Shown piece after piece: positions 24,755 through 33,683 of a stretch of DNA of 64,000 nt. Location: the NCBI GenBank assembly GCA_951828515.1, contig OX639992.1, positions 4,442,217 through 4,506,216 on the forward strand, read 5' to 3'. The DNA comes from an uncultured Poribacteria bacterium. GTDB taxonomy: Bacteria; Poribacteria; WGA-4E; WGA-3G. The notes under the pieces were generated by a model that was not told the origin of the DNA, did no database searches, and saw only the letters and a program-made list of their open reading frames with translations. The translations under genes and the position numbers were made by a program. Numbering within the stretch: the first letter of the stretch is position 1; each line of letters starts with the position of its first letter.

Positions 24755-27700
24755 CTAATCGTCTGAAGAAACTGTAACACCCAGCAGTTCTGCGTCTAAA
24801 ACGGGACGGAAGCGTTCCTCTGGATTTCTCAGGACGAGACCGCGTATGTCTGTTGTAATCGCATAGAGCGCGGGCATTACAAACAGCGTCATCAATGTTG
24901 CAACAGCGAGTCCGAAAATGATGGTATACGCCATCGGCATCCATATAGGCGACTTGCCACCTAACCCGATTGCCATCGGAATGAGTCCGAAAATCGTCGT
25001 CACCGTGGTGAGAACAATTGGACGCAATCGGACACTCCCACCTTTCAGAATCGCATACCACTTGTTGTAACCATCCTCTCGGTACTTGTTAATGAAGTCG
25101 ATGAGCACAATCGAATCGTTCACCACAATCCCCGCGAGTGCAACAATGCCAAACATTGCGACAATACTAAGCGTTGCATTGGAAAGGAGGAGGCCAATCA
25201 TCGCACCGATCATACCGAATGGAACAGCGAACATAATGATAATCGGTTGTATAAAGGATTTGAATTGTGCACCCAATACGACATAGATGAGCAACAGCCC
25301 AACAATGAACAACTTCCACAACTCGGAAAAGGATTCTGTAATTTCATCAAAAACCCCTCGAAAATCGAGTTGGTATCCCGGATACAAAGATTCTATATCA
25401 GCAAATGCACTGATGAGGGATTGATTCACTTTAAAGGCAGTCGTCTTTTCTCTATCTACCGAGGCATAAACCGTAATTGCCCGTTCTCCATCGAATCGAT
25501 GGACATCTGCGTATCCCTTTTCCACCACGATGTCCGCAACATCCTTGAGTGGAACAATAACACCGGTGGGTGTTGCAATCAAGAGGTTATTAAGTTCAGC
25601 AAGATTTGTAAGAGTTTTTTCCTCATATTTGACGATGACATCGATTGCCTCGTCTGCTTCACGATAGGTTGTACCTTTAGCCCCGTCAATCGCTGTCCGA
25701 ATGGTTTGTGCAACCTGAAACGTGGTTAATCCATATTGATATGCTTTCTCCTGATTCAAGTAGATGTGCAGTTCAGGTTTTCCGATGCTGAAGTCATCTC
25801 GGATATCGTAAACGCCATCTATCTGAGATAGGGCTGTTTTAAGAACGCCAGCGAGTTCAGTCAGATTCTCAAATCTCGGTCCTTTGACTCTGACTTGCAC
25901 ATCTGCTACTTGTGGTGCACCCCCGTCCTGTGTGACGAAATTCAGCCGCTCAATTCCACTAATGGTTGTGGTTTTCGTCCGTAGTTCTGCGATGATGTCA
26001 TCCACACCTCGGGTGCGTTCTAGCTTGGGTGTGAGCTCGACGATTACCTCTCCTAAATTTGAGCCGTAGGTCACACTTCTTCTTATCAAACCTGACATAA
26101 ATGTGTGTAAACCGACATTGCTGACGACCGCATCAACTTCAGTTGATGGAAGTCTTTTAGCCATCTCTTCAATTTGGACAATTACTTCTGTTGTTTCTTG
26201 TATTCCGTAGGAAAGAGGCATCTCGGCTTGGACATAAAATTGTGGGAACTCTTCACCGGGGAAGAGTTCCCTGTCAAGAACAAAGAATGCCCCGATGCAT
26301 GCAACCAATCCGAAGAAGAGGACACTACCTACAAACGCATATCGGTGTCGAATGGTTATTTTCAGGATTCTAACATATCGGTTCCGAATTAATTCGAAAA
26401 ACATGGCAAACCACACGAAAAAGCCAACAATGCGGACACTGAGGGTGAAACCGCTCGGAGACTCGGTTCGGAGGTTTTCAAGCCTGCTGCGTCCTGTGTG
26501 AATTTTGGTTCTTCCCCATTCAGCGACGTGTGCTGGTAAAATTACGAAGACTTCAAAAAGAGATGCTATCAACACCAGAATCGCCATAACCGGCACGATC
26601 CGCATAAACTGTCCAGTAACACCAGACATAAACATCAACGGTCCAAAAGCACAGATTGTCGTCAAGCTTGCCGCTACAACGGGCCAACCGACCTCTTCTG
26701 CACCACGAATGGCGGCAACTTTCGGTGATTCACCTGCCTCAATATGCCGGTAGATGTTCTCTATGACAACGATAGCATCGTCCACAACGATGCCAACGAC
26801 TAAGATAAGTCCAAACAAGGAGACACCACTGAGTGTATAACCAGAGATGGACATAAACCAAAACGTTGCCATGAACGCCACCGGTATGCCGAGTGCTGCA
26901 AATAGGGCATTCCGCCATCCAATAAAGAGAAGGAGCATTAGCACAACAAGCACCAAACCGAAAAATGCATTTGTTTCAAGAATTCCCAATCGTTCTTTGA
27001 GAACAACGGAATAGTCATTAACAACCGTCAACTCAGCACCTTCAAGGAGATCCGTTCTTCGATTGGCGACTAATTCTCGAAGTTTAGGAACTAATGCAAT
27101 TGTGTTCCCCTCAGTCTTCTTTTGCACACTCAGGCTAATCGAAGGTTGTCCATCAATTCGCGATAGCGTTCGCACCTCCTCGTAGGTGTCAGAAATCGTT
27201 GCAACATCTTTCAGACGGAGAAGCGTACCTATCGGCTGAACAGTGATGAGAGTTTCGCCAATAGTGTCCAAATCGGTGAATTCTCCCATCGTTCGGATCA
27301 TGAAGTCTGTGCCTCCCAGTTCCATTGTGCCGCCTGGGAGATTCAAGTTCTTTGTTCCCAGCGCGGTAATGACCGCTGAAATTGGGAGTTGATATGCCTT
27401 TAATCTATCCGGGTTCACCTCAATCCATATTTCCCTCTCACGGAGACCTGCCATTCGGACAGAGGCGATGTTTTTGATGTCCGAGATTTCATCTTTGAGA
27501 TTTTCAGCTATATCCCGCATCTGCGTTTCCGCAATATTTCCACCTACAACAATCGTCAAAATAGGAAAACCAAATGAGATATCAAATTCTTCGACCCTCG
27601 GATCATCTAAAATCTCCTCTGGCAACTCATTTACCTGCTCAACAGCGGTGCGTAGGTTTTCAAGTTCCTTGTCAAAATCCCGGTTGCTTATCTCCTCAAA

Positions 27701-27985
27701 ATCGACAAAGATAGCAGAACGCCCCTCTGAAGAGGTAGAAAACAATAGGTCAACTTTGTTGACGTTCTCCTCAATTGCGTCTTCAATAGGAGCAGTGACA
27801 AGCTTTTCAACCTCTTCTGGGGATGCCCCCGGATATAGTGTTGTCACAACTGCGCTCTGGACTGAGACTTCTGGGGTGAGTTCCCGTGGTAGGTTTATCC
27901 ATGCGTACAACCCAAAAACGATGATTATAATCATCAGGAGATTCGCTAAAACAGGGTTGTTTACGGATATTTTGGGGATGGACAT
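24755..27985 (-). CDS. RND-family efflux permease (second of a tandem pair)
   Basis: The 1076-residue protein has the two-fold RND architecture: twelve membrane segments and two large periplasmic loops. It begins SIPKISVNNPVLANLLMIII and VVDDAIVVIENIYRHIE is the proton-relay Asp pair in TM4. It is about the usual AcrB/MexB length. It is closely similar along its whole length to the protein at 28101-31328, so the pair arose by duplication. No membrane-fusion protein or outer-membrane channel is encoded in the window. No good SD precedes its ATG, and a terminator-like hairpin lies in the gap, so it may be expressed less than its neighbour. Confidence 0.95.
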   Translation of the reverse strand: MSIPKISVNNPVLANLLMIIIIVFGLYAWINLPRELTPEVSVQSAVVTTLYPGASPEEVEKLVTAPIEDAIEENVNKVDLLFSTSSEGRSAIFVDFEEISNRDFDKELENLRTAVEQVNELPEEILDDPRVEEFDISFGFPILTIVVGGNIAETQMRDIAENLKDEISDIKNIASVRMAGLREREIWIEVNPDRLKAYQLPISAVITALGTKNLNLPGGTMELGGTDFMIRTMGEFTDLDTIGETLITVQPIGTLLRLKDVATISDTYEEVRTLSRIDGQPSISLSVQKKTEGNTIALVPKLRELVANRRTDLLEGAELTVVNDYSVVLKERLGILETNAFFGLVLVVLMLLLFIGWRNALFAALGIPVAFMATFWFMSISGYTLSGVSLFGLILVVGIVVDDAIVVIENIYRHIEAGESPKVAAIRGAEEVGWPVVAASLTTICAFGPLMFMSGVTGQFMRIVPVMAILVLIASLFEVFVILPAHVAEWGRTKIHTGRSRLENLRTESPSGFTLSVRIVGFFVWFAMFFELIRNRYVRILKITIRHRYAFVGSVLFFGLVACIGAFFVLDRELFPGEEFPQFYVQAEMPLSYGIQETTEVIVQIEEMAKRLPSTEVDAVVSNVGLHTFMSGLIRRSVTYGSNLGEVIVELTPKLERTRGVDDIIAELRTKTTTISGIERLNFVTQDGGAPQVADVQVRVKGPRFENLTELAGVLKTALSQIDGVYDIRDDFSIGKPELHIYLNQEKAYQYGLTTFQVAQTIRTAIDGAKGTTYREADEAIDVIVKYEEKTLTNLAELNNLLIATPTGVIVPLKDVADIVVEKGYADVHRFDGERAITVYASVDREKTTAFKVNQSLISAFADIESLYPGYQLDFRGVFDEITESFSELWKLFIVGLLLIYVVLGAQFKSFIQPIIIMFAVPFGMIGAMIGLLLSNATLSIVAMFGIVALAGIVVNDSIVLIDFINKYREDGYNKWYAILKGGSVRLRPIVLTTVTTIFGLIPMAIGLGGKSPIWMPMAYTIIFGLAVATLMTLFVMPALYAITTDIRGLVLRNPEERFRPVLDAELLGVTVSSDD

Positions 27986-28063
27986 GGCGATCAGGGGTTA
28001 TTGGATCGGATTAGACTTTGCGTTGATTGGCAGATATTTCGTTTCACAAGGGCAAAAATTGTG

Positions 28064-28091
28064 TAAGGCGAGGTCCGAAAACCCCGCCTTA
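28064..28091 (-). terminator. attenuator or terminator between the RND genes
   Basis: On the minus strand TAAGGCGGGGT and ACCTCGCCTTA form an 11-bp stem with one G-U pair and a 6-nt loop. CACAATTTTTG follows. The stem is better paired in the coding-strand RNA than in its complement, supporting use in this direction. It falls 10 bp after the first RND gene and 79 bp before the second. Confidence 0.68.
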
Positions 28092-28100
28092 TCATTGTGC

Positions 28101-31100
28101 TCAATCATCAGCCGGGACCGCAACACCCAACAGTTCTTCGTCCGAAACGATTTGGAAACGTTCCTCTGGGTTTCTCAAGACAAGTCCGCGTAGATCTGTT
28201 GTAATGGCATAGAGGGCAGGCATTACAAATAGTGTCATGGTGGTTGCCAGCGAGAGTCCGAAGATAATTGTGTATGCCATCGGCATCCATATCGGCGATT
28301 TTCCGCCGAGACCGACTGCCATCGGGATAAGTCCGATAATTGTTGTCAGTGAGGTGAGAAGAATCGGACGTAATCGGACATACCCACCTTTCAGGATCGC
28401 ATACCACTTGTTGTGACCCCGTTCTCGGTAAGTGTTAATGAAGTCAATGAGGACAATAGAATCGTTCACCACAATCCCAGAGAGCGCAACGATACCAAAC
28501 ATCGCGACCATGCTCAGTGTCGCGTTCGCAAGGAGTAACCCAACCATCGCCCCTATCATCCCGAACGGGACAGCAAACATAATGATAATCGGTTGTATAA
28601 ACGATTTGAATTGCGCGCCTAACACAACATAGATTAACAACAGCCCAACAATGAACAACTTCCACAACTCAGAAAAGGACTCTATAATCTCATCGAAAAG
28701 CCCTCGAAAATCGAGTTGATATCCCGGATATAGAGATTCGACATTAGCGAATGCACCGATTAATGCCTGATTTACCGTAAACGGTGTCGTTTTTGCCCTA
28801 TCTACGGAGGCATAAACTGTAATCGCTCGTTCACCATCGAATCGACGGATATCAGAATAGCCTTTTTCCTCTGTGATATCGGCGACATCCTTGAGTGGAA
28901 CAATCGCACCGGTAGGGGTTGCGATTAACAGATTGTTAAGTTCTGCAAGGTTGCCGAGTGTGTCTTCCTCGTATTTGACGATGACATCAATTGCCTCGTC
29001 TGCTTCACGATAAGTTGTCGCTTTGGCACCTTCAATAGCAGTGCGCACTGTTTGCGCAACATGGAATGTGGTTAACCCATACTGATGTGCCTTTTCCGGT
29101 TTCAGGTAGATACGCAGTTCGGATTTACCCGTCCGGAAGTCATCTCGAATGTCGTAGACACCGTCCATTTGCGAGAGGGATGCTTTAAGGGTATCACTGA
29201 GTGCAATAAGCTGTTCAAATCTCGGTCCCTTTACTTTCACTTCAACGTCTTGTCCTGTCGGGGGACCGCCTTCCTGTGTGATGAAATTCAGTTCCTCAAT
29301 GCCACTAACACTTGTGGTTTTCGTTCGCAGTTCTGCGATGATGTCATCCACACCGCGAGTGCGTTCCTGTTTTGGTGTAAGTTCAACAATAACCTCGCCG
29401 AAATTGGATCCATAGGTAACGCCTTCCATCATACCCGAGGTCGGCGTGTGTAACCCGATGTTGCTGACGATTGCAGCGACTTCACTTGATGGAAGTGTTT
29501 TGGCGGCTTCTTCAAGTTGTGCGACGACTGCTGTTGTCTCCTGCATGCCATAAGAGGGGGGCATTTCGGCTTTGACGTAAAATTGTGGGAAATCTTCACC
29601 GGGGAAGAGTTCCTTGTCGAGAACTACAAACGCGCCAAAGCAGGCGATTAAGCCAATAAAGAGGACGCTCCCTACAAAAGCATACCGATGCCGAATCGTT
29701 ACCTTCAAGATCCTAACATATCGGTTCCGAATAAGGTCAAAAACCGTGCCGAACCACGCAAAAAATCCGATGATATAGGCACTGAGGGCAAAGGTATTCG
29801 GTGATCGAGTGCGGAGATTTTCAAATCTACTGCGTCCTGTCCGGGTTTTTGGTTTTCCCCATTCCGCAACGTGCGCAGGTAAAATCACGAACACTTCAAA
29901 GAGTGAAGCCAACAGGACGAGAATCGCCATGATTGGCACAACCCGCATAAACTGTCCAGGAACGCCGGACATAAACATCAGGGGACCAAATGCGCAGATT
30001 GTCGTCAAACTGGCGGCTACGACGGGCCAGCCGACCTCTTCTGCCCCGCGAATAGCCGCAACTTTCGGAGATTCACCTCTCTCAATATGTCGATAAATGT
30101 TTTCTATCACGACGATAGCATCGTCTACAACAATCCCGACGACTAAAATAAGCCCAAACAGGGAGACACCGCTGAGTGAGTAACCACCCACAGACATGAA
30201 CCAGAAGGTCGCCATGAACGCAACCGGTATTCCGAGTGCCGCGAATACGGCGTTCCGCCATCCGATAAAGAGAAGGAGCATTAACACAACGAGCATCAAA
30301 CCGAAGAACGCATTTGTTTCAAGAATCCCCAGTCGCTCTTTGAGGATAACCGAATAGTCGTTAACTGGCGTTAACTCAGCACCTTCAGGAAGATCGCCTT
30401 GCCGTTTTCTAACCAATTCTCGAAGTTGGGCAACTAACGCGATTGTGTTTCCCTCAGTCTTTTTTTGCACACTCAAGCTAATGGAGGGGGCTCCATAAAT
30501 ACGGGATAAGGTTCTTGCTTCTTCGTAGGTGTCCGAGACGGTCGCGACATCCTTCAAGCGGAGTGGTGTCCCTGTCGGTTGCACGGCGATGATAGTCTCA
30601 CCGATTGTGTCTGGGTTTGCGAATTCACCCATTGTCCGCACCATGAACTCCGTGCTACCAAGCTCCATCGTGCCAGCCGGGAGATTCAAATTACTGGCAC
30701 CGAGTGCCGTGATGATAGATGCAATCGGAATGTGATACGCCTTCAACCGATCGGGGTCCACTTCAATCCATATTTCCCTCTCACGCAGACCTGCGATTCG
30801 GACGGACGCAATGTTTTTGAGGTCTAAGATTTCGTCCTTAAGGTTTTCAGCAATATCCCGCATCTGCGTTTCCGAAATAGTGCCGCCCACAACAATCGTC
30901 AACATCGGAAAACCAGAGGAGACATCCAATTCTTCAACTTTCGGATCGTCCAAAATCTCTGCTGGTAGTTCGTTCACCTGCTCTACAGCAGTGCGAAGGT
31001 TCTCAAGTTCCTTGTCGAAATCTCGGTCACTCATCTCTTCAAAATCGACGGAGATAACGGATCTGCCTTCCGAAGAGTTAGAAAACAGCAGATTGATTTT

Positions 31101-31328
31101 GCTGACATTTTCCTCGATAGCGTCTTCAATAGGAGCGGTGACGAGCTTTTCAACTTCTTCGGGCGAGGCACCCGGATACAGCGTTGTTACAGTCGCGCTC
31201 TGTAATGCAATTTCTGGGGTGAGTTCTCGTGGTAAGTTTATCCATGCGTACACCCCGAAAGCGATGATGATAATCATTAGCAAATTCGCCAAAACAGGAT
31301 TGTTCACGGACATTTTGGGGATCGACAT
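28101..31328 (-). CDS. RND-family efflux permease (first of a tandem pair)
   Basis: The 1075-residue inner-membrane pump starts SIPKMSVNNPVLANLLMIII. Its TM4 carries VVDDAIVVIENIYRHIE with the Asp pair that carries protons, and TM10 reads VVNDSIVLIDFIN. Family members export drugs, lipids or metals as trimers with a periplasmic adaptor. It and its downstream neighbour are paralogous throughout, like MdtB/MdtC, so a heterotrimer is possible. An SD-like AAGGAG lies 14 nt upstream of the ATG. Adaptor and channel genes must lie elsewhere. Confidence 0.95.
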   Translation of the reverse strand: MSIPKMSVNNPVLANLLMIIIIAFGVYAWINLPRELTPEIALQSATVTTLYPGASPEEVEKLVTAPIEDAIEENVSKINLLFSNSSEGRSVISVDFEEMSDRDFDKELENLRTAVEQVNELPAEILDDPKVEELDVSSGFPMLTIVVGGTISETQMRDIAENLKDEILDLKNIASVRIAGLREREIWIEVDPDRLKAYHIPIASIITALGASNLNLPAGTMELGSTEFMVRTMGEFANPDTIGETIIAVQPTGTPLRLKDVATVSDTYEEARTLSRIYGAPSISLSVQKKTEGNTIALVAQLRELVRKRQGDLPEGAELTPVNDYSVILKERLGILETNAFFGLMLVVLMLLLFIGWRNAVFAALGIPVAFMATFWFMSVGGYSLSGVSLFGLILVVGIVVDDAIVVIENIYRHIERGESPKVAAIRGAEEVGWPVVAASLTTICAFGPLMFMSGVPGQFMRVVPIMAILVLLASLFEVFVILPAHVAEWGKPKTRTGRSRFENLRTRSPNTFALSAYIIGFFAWFGTVFDLIRNRYVRILKVTIRHRYAFVGSVLFIGLIACFGAFVVLDKELFPGEDFPQFYVKAEMPPSYGMQETTAVVAQLEEAAKTLPSSEVAAIVSNIGLHTPTSGMMEGVTYGSNFGEVIVELTPKQERTRGVDDIIAELRTKTTSVSGIEELNFITQEGGPPTGQDVEVKVKGPRFEQLIALSDTLKASLSQMDGVYDIRDDFRTGKSELRIYLKPEKAHQYGLTTFHVAQTVRTAIEGAKATTYREADEAIDVIVKYEEDTLGNLAELNNLLIATPTGAIVPLKDVADITEEKGYSDIRRFDGERAITVYASVDRAKTTPFTVNQALIGAFANVESLYPGYQLDFRGLFDEIIESFSELWKLFIVGLLLIYVVLGAQFKSFIQPIIIMFAVPFGMIGAMVGLLLANATLSMVAMFGIVALSGIVVNDSIVLIDFINTYRERGHNKWYAILKGGYVRLRPILLTSLTTIIGLIPMAVGLGGKSPIWMPMAYTIIFGLSLATTMTLFVMPALYAITTDLRGLVLRNPEERFQIVSDEELLGVAVPADD

Positions 31329-31488
31329 GGCAGTAGAAGTTCTCCTTATCCTTCGGCTTTATACTTCGTAAGCACATTTAGGCGTTGTCTTTTGAAACGA
31401 TTCGGTCTTGATTAAGAACTGATTTGGGGGCAGTGTTTACACCACCCCATTTTATAGGAAAAATACGATTACTTAGACATTGTGGATA

Positions 31489-31509
31489 GGCGAGGATGGT
31501 ATCCTCGCC
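31489..31509. repeat. 9-bp perfect hairpin downstream of a secreted-protein gene
   Basis: GGCGAGGAT and ATCCTCGCC are exact complements around GGT. It lies 22 bp beyond the stop of the gene at 31532-32272. No U-run follows, so it is either a weak terminator or one of the dispersed palindromic repeats of this genome. Confidence 0.55.
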
Positions 31510-31531
31510 AGCGGCGACACATGTGTTTTTG

Positions 31532-32272
31532 CTATTGACTCGCTTTGAGGGTGCTCCATGTCGTTGCTAACTTGCTATCTGGGTCAACTGACATAGGTTC
31601 AATCCCTTCGCCTTCAATGGAGAGTGTGTCAACAAGGAACGTAACCGTTTGACCACCCCAACTGTTCATGAACCCGACACCGACGCGCTCCACATCAAAT
31701 TTGTGATTCCACGTTTTGTCTCCAGAGAGCGTCCACTCATCTTTTTCACTTTCTCGGTAGTAGCCAGAGAATAGATCATCCTCTTTGACGATCTTGAGGT
31801 GAAGCGGAACATCGAAGCCGGTCTGGAAGTGTCCCTTGTCCTGCCAACCTCCTTGAACCATGCTCCCGATCAAGGTTTTTTGTGGCTGATTGGCTTCGCC
31901 ACCAAACAGTAGACAAGCGTAGTTCAAGTCGTCGTCGCTGTAAAGGAAAATGCCGATCCATGAATCTGCGGGTGTATCCGGTTCTGTGGAAAAAATGCCG
32001 CTCACTATTAGGTCTTTCGCCGCACTTTTCGGGATATCCCGTTCAAGCATCGGTTTGTCAGGCGTGGTGTGCCCCCAACCGCCCTTCGGATTGGTCATCT
32101 GTAGGAAACCGTCTTTGACTTCAAAGGTCGTAACTTCGTCGCGGTAGTCGCGGAATTCCCATTCTTCGACGAGTTCGTTGCCATCAAACGGGTCTGTCCA
32201 TACATCGGCAGACACCATCGCGGCAAAGCTGAACATCAAGAATCCGCATACGAGAATCATAGACATTTTCAT
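31532..32272 (-). CDS. secreted protein with jelly-roll-like domain and C-terminal TW motif
   Basis: The 246-residue protein has a signal peptide (MILVCGFLMFSFAAMVSA, cleaved near residue 22). The body resembles a concanavalin-like or DUF1080-like beta-sandwich: DPFDGNELVEEWEF, FEVKDGFLQMTNP, WIGIFLYSDDDLNYACLLF. It ends SKLATTWSTLKASQ, matching the C-terminus of the next gene upstream. A strong SD (AAGGAGGAC) precedes the ATG. It is separated from the LamG gene by about 150 bp in the same direction. A role in binding sugars or at the cell surface is inferred. Confidence 0.72.
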   Translation of the reverse strand: MKMSMILVCGFLMFSFAAMVSADVWTDPFDGNELVEEWEFRDYRDEVTTFEVKDGFLQMTNPKGGWGHTTPDKPMLERDIPKSAAKDLIVSGIFSTEPDTPADSWIGIFLYSDDDLNYACLLFGGEANQPQKTLIGSMVQGGWQDKGHFQTGFDVPLHLKIVKEDDLFSGYYRESEKDEWTLSGDKTWNHKFDVERVGVGFMNSWGGQTVTFLVDTLSIEGEGIEPMSVDPDSKLATTWSTLKASQ

Positions 32273-32428
32273 CGTTAGTCCTCCTTTAAGTCTGAATTAT
32301 AGCATGCTGTAAGCCAGCATCGCAAGGGAGATTTTAGCAGGAACTGAATCTATAATATGCGTTTCGCTTCCAAGCATCTTGAATTATTAGGACAGACATC
32401 TTTTATTTCCGTTCGGCTTTAACCCGAA

Positions 32429-33208
32429 TTACCGATTTGCTTTAATCGCACCCCATGTCACTGTCAACTTATCTATCGGTTCAACGCCTAACCCGCCAAG
32501 GGCTTTTGCTAATCCGTGTTCCACGATGGTTGTTAGATCGTCTTCACTGAGAACAGTGTTGAAAATCGCGGCTTCATCAATAATACCCACGAAGTATGAA
32601 CCACCACCCCATTTACCAATCTCAACGGGATTCGCTGTAACAGCGGTTTTTCCGGGACGTGTGCTAACCCCGGCTTTTTGACCATTTACGTACACAACGA
32701 GTTGCTCGTTTTTCTCGTTGATGTCGTAAGTTGCTGCGAAGTGTATCCATTTTTTTTCATCGGGAACGTGTGCGGAGGCTCTCGGTTCCCAACTGCCACC
32801 TGGCTTGACAAACGCTGACATTTTGTTGCCTTCCTGTGGCGGATCAATACGTAAAAGATATTCGTTACTTTTCGCAATGAGTTGCCGCCAAGTGGAAATA
32901 TCTGTGGCAAAAAACCATGCCATCATCGTGAGTTCATCGCCGAGTTGGAGTTCCGGTGTCGAGTCGATGGACACCCACTGTGCGCCGTCAAACTCGAGTG
33001 CTTTTCCGATTTTTCCGTCTTTCCACTTGGCACCGTTGATTGTGCCGTCGTGTTCGAGTCCTGAAGCGTCTTTAGTTGTTTTACCCGCGCCTTCATCAAG
33101 GAGCCAGACACCGACGGCTGTTTCAGGGTCGATTTCAGCGGAACAGATGTGCGGTAGTATCCAAGTAATGGAACAAACAATTCCTAAAATTAAGATCATT
33201 TTTCGCAT
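32429..33208 (-). CDS. secreted LamG/concanavalin-domain protein with C-terminal TW motif
   Basis: The 259-residue protein has a signal peptide (MILILGIVCSITWILPHICS). One LamG-like lectin domain follows: VGVWLLDEGAGKTTKDASG, HDGTINGAKWKDGKIGKALE, LTMMAWFFATD, WIHFAATYD and LVVYVNGQKAG are the classic LamG strands. The last residues KLTVTWGAIKANR mirror those of the gene at 31532. LamG domains bind carbohydrates or adhesion partners. SD GAAGGAGA precedes the ATG. It is the first gene of a possible two-gene unit. Confidence 0.85.
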   Translation of the reverse strand: MRKMILILGIVCSITWILPHICSAEIDPETAVGVWLLDEGAGKTTKDASGLEHDGTINGAKWKDGKIGKALEFDGAQWVSIDSTPELQLGDELTMMAWFFATDISTWRQLIAKSNEYLLRIDPPQEGNKMSAFVKPGGSWEPRASAHVPDEKKWIHFAATYDINEKNEQLVVYVNGQKAGVSTRPGKTAVTANPVEIGKWGGGSYFVGIIDEAAIFNTVLSEDDLTTIVEHGLAKALGGLGVEPIDKLTVTWGAIKANR

Positions 33209-33491
33209 CTATATCTCCTTCACCTACTGTTGTCTTTCAAAGATCGTTTGATCGCCAAATGTTGGTAGATTGTATCAGGTTTTTATAATTATAACATGTT
33301 ATAGAAGACTCTAACAAGTAGTTATAGGATCCCCTAACAAGTAAAGGAAGATTTTGGAGATACTCCTGTATTCTAATTGGACATGCAACTGAAATTGTGG
33401 TAAACTAAATACAATAACGTGAGTTTGATAAATACTCAGGACGGACGCGTTTTCGCTTAAAGTCCCGCTGATAAGGGGTGGAGAATGCCTT

Positions 33492-33641
33492 ATGGAGAAC
33501 CTGAATACCGTTGATTCTGATTTTTTAGGCGGTATACTGCTAAAATTGCCCCTTTTTGCCCAATGTGTGTCTGCATTGATTTCTAATACTTTTTTCGATG
33601 TCCCTGCGTCTCACAGCGCGTGCTGGGGCAAAATTGCGTAA
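33492..33641 (+). other. possible small open frame in the 33209-33683 gap
   Basis: In the 475-bp gap upstream of glcD a 49-codon frame (MENLNTVDSDFLGGILLKLP onward) has a GGAG 9 nt before its ATG. It matches no family I know and may be chance. The same gap holds a possible promoter around 33377-33410. No other structure is seen. Confidence 0.2.
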
Positions 33642-33683
33642 GTCCTGTAATTAAAGAAATTACCCCATGGAAGGATATAGACT

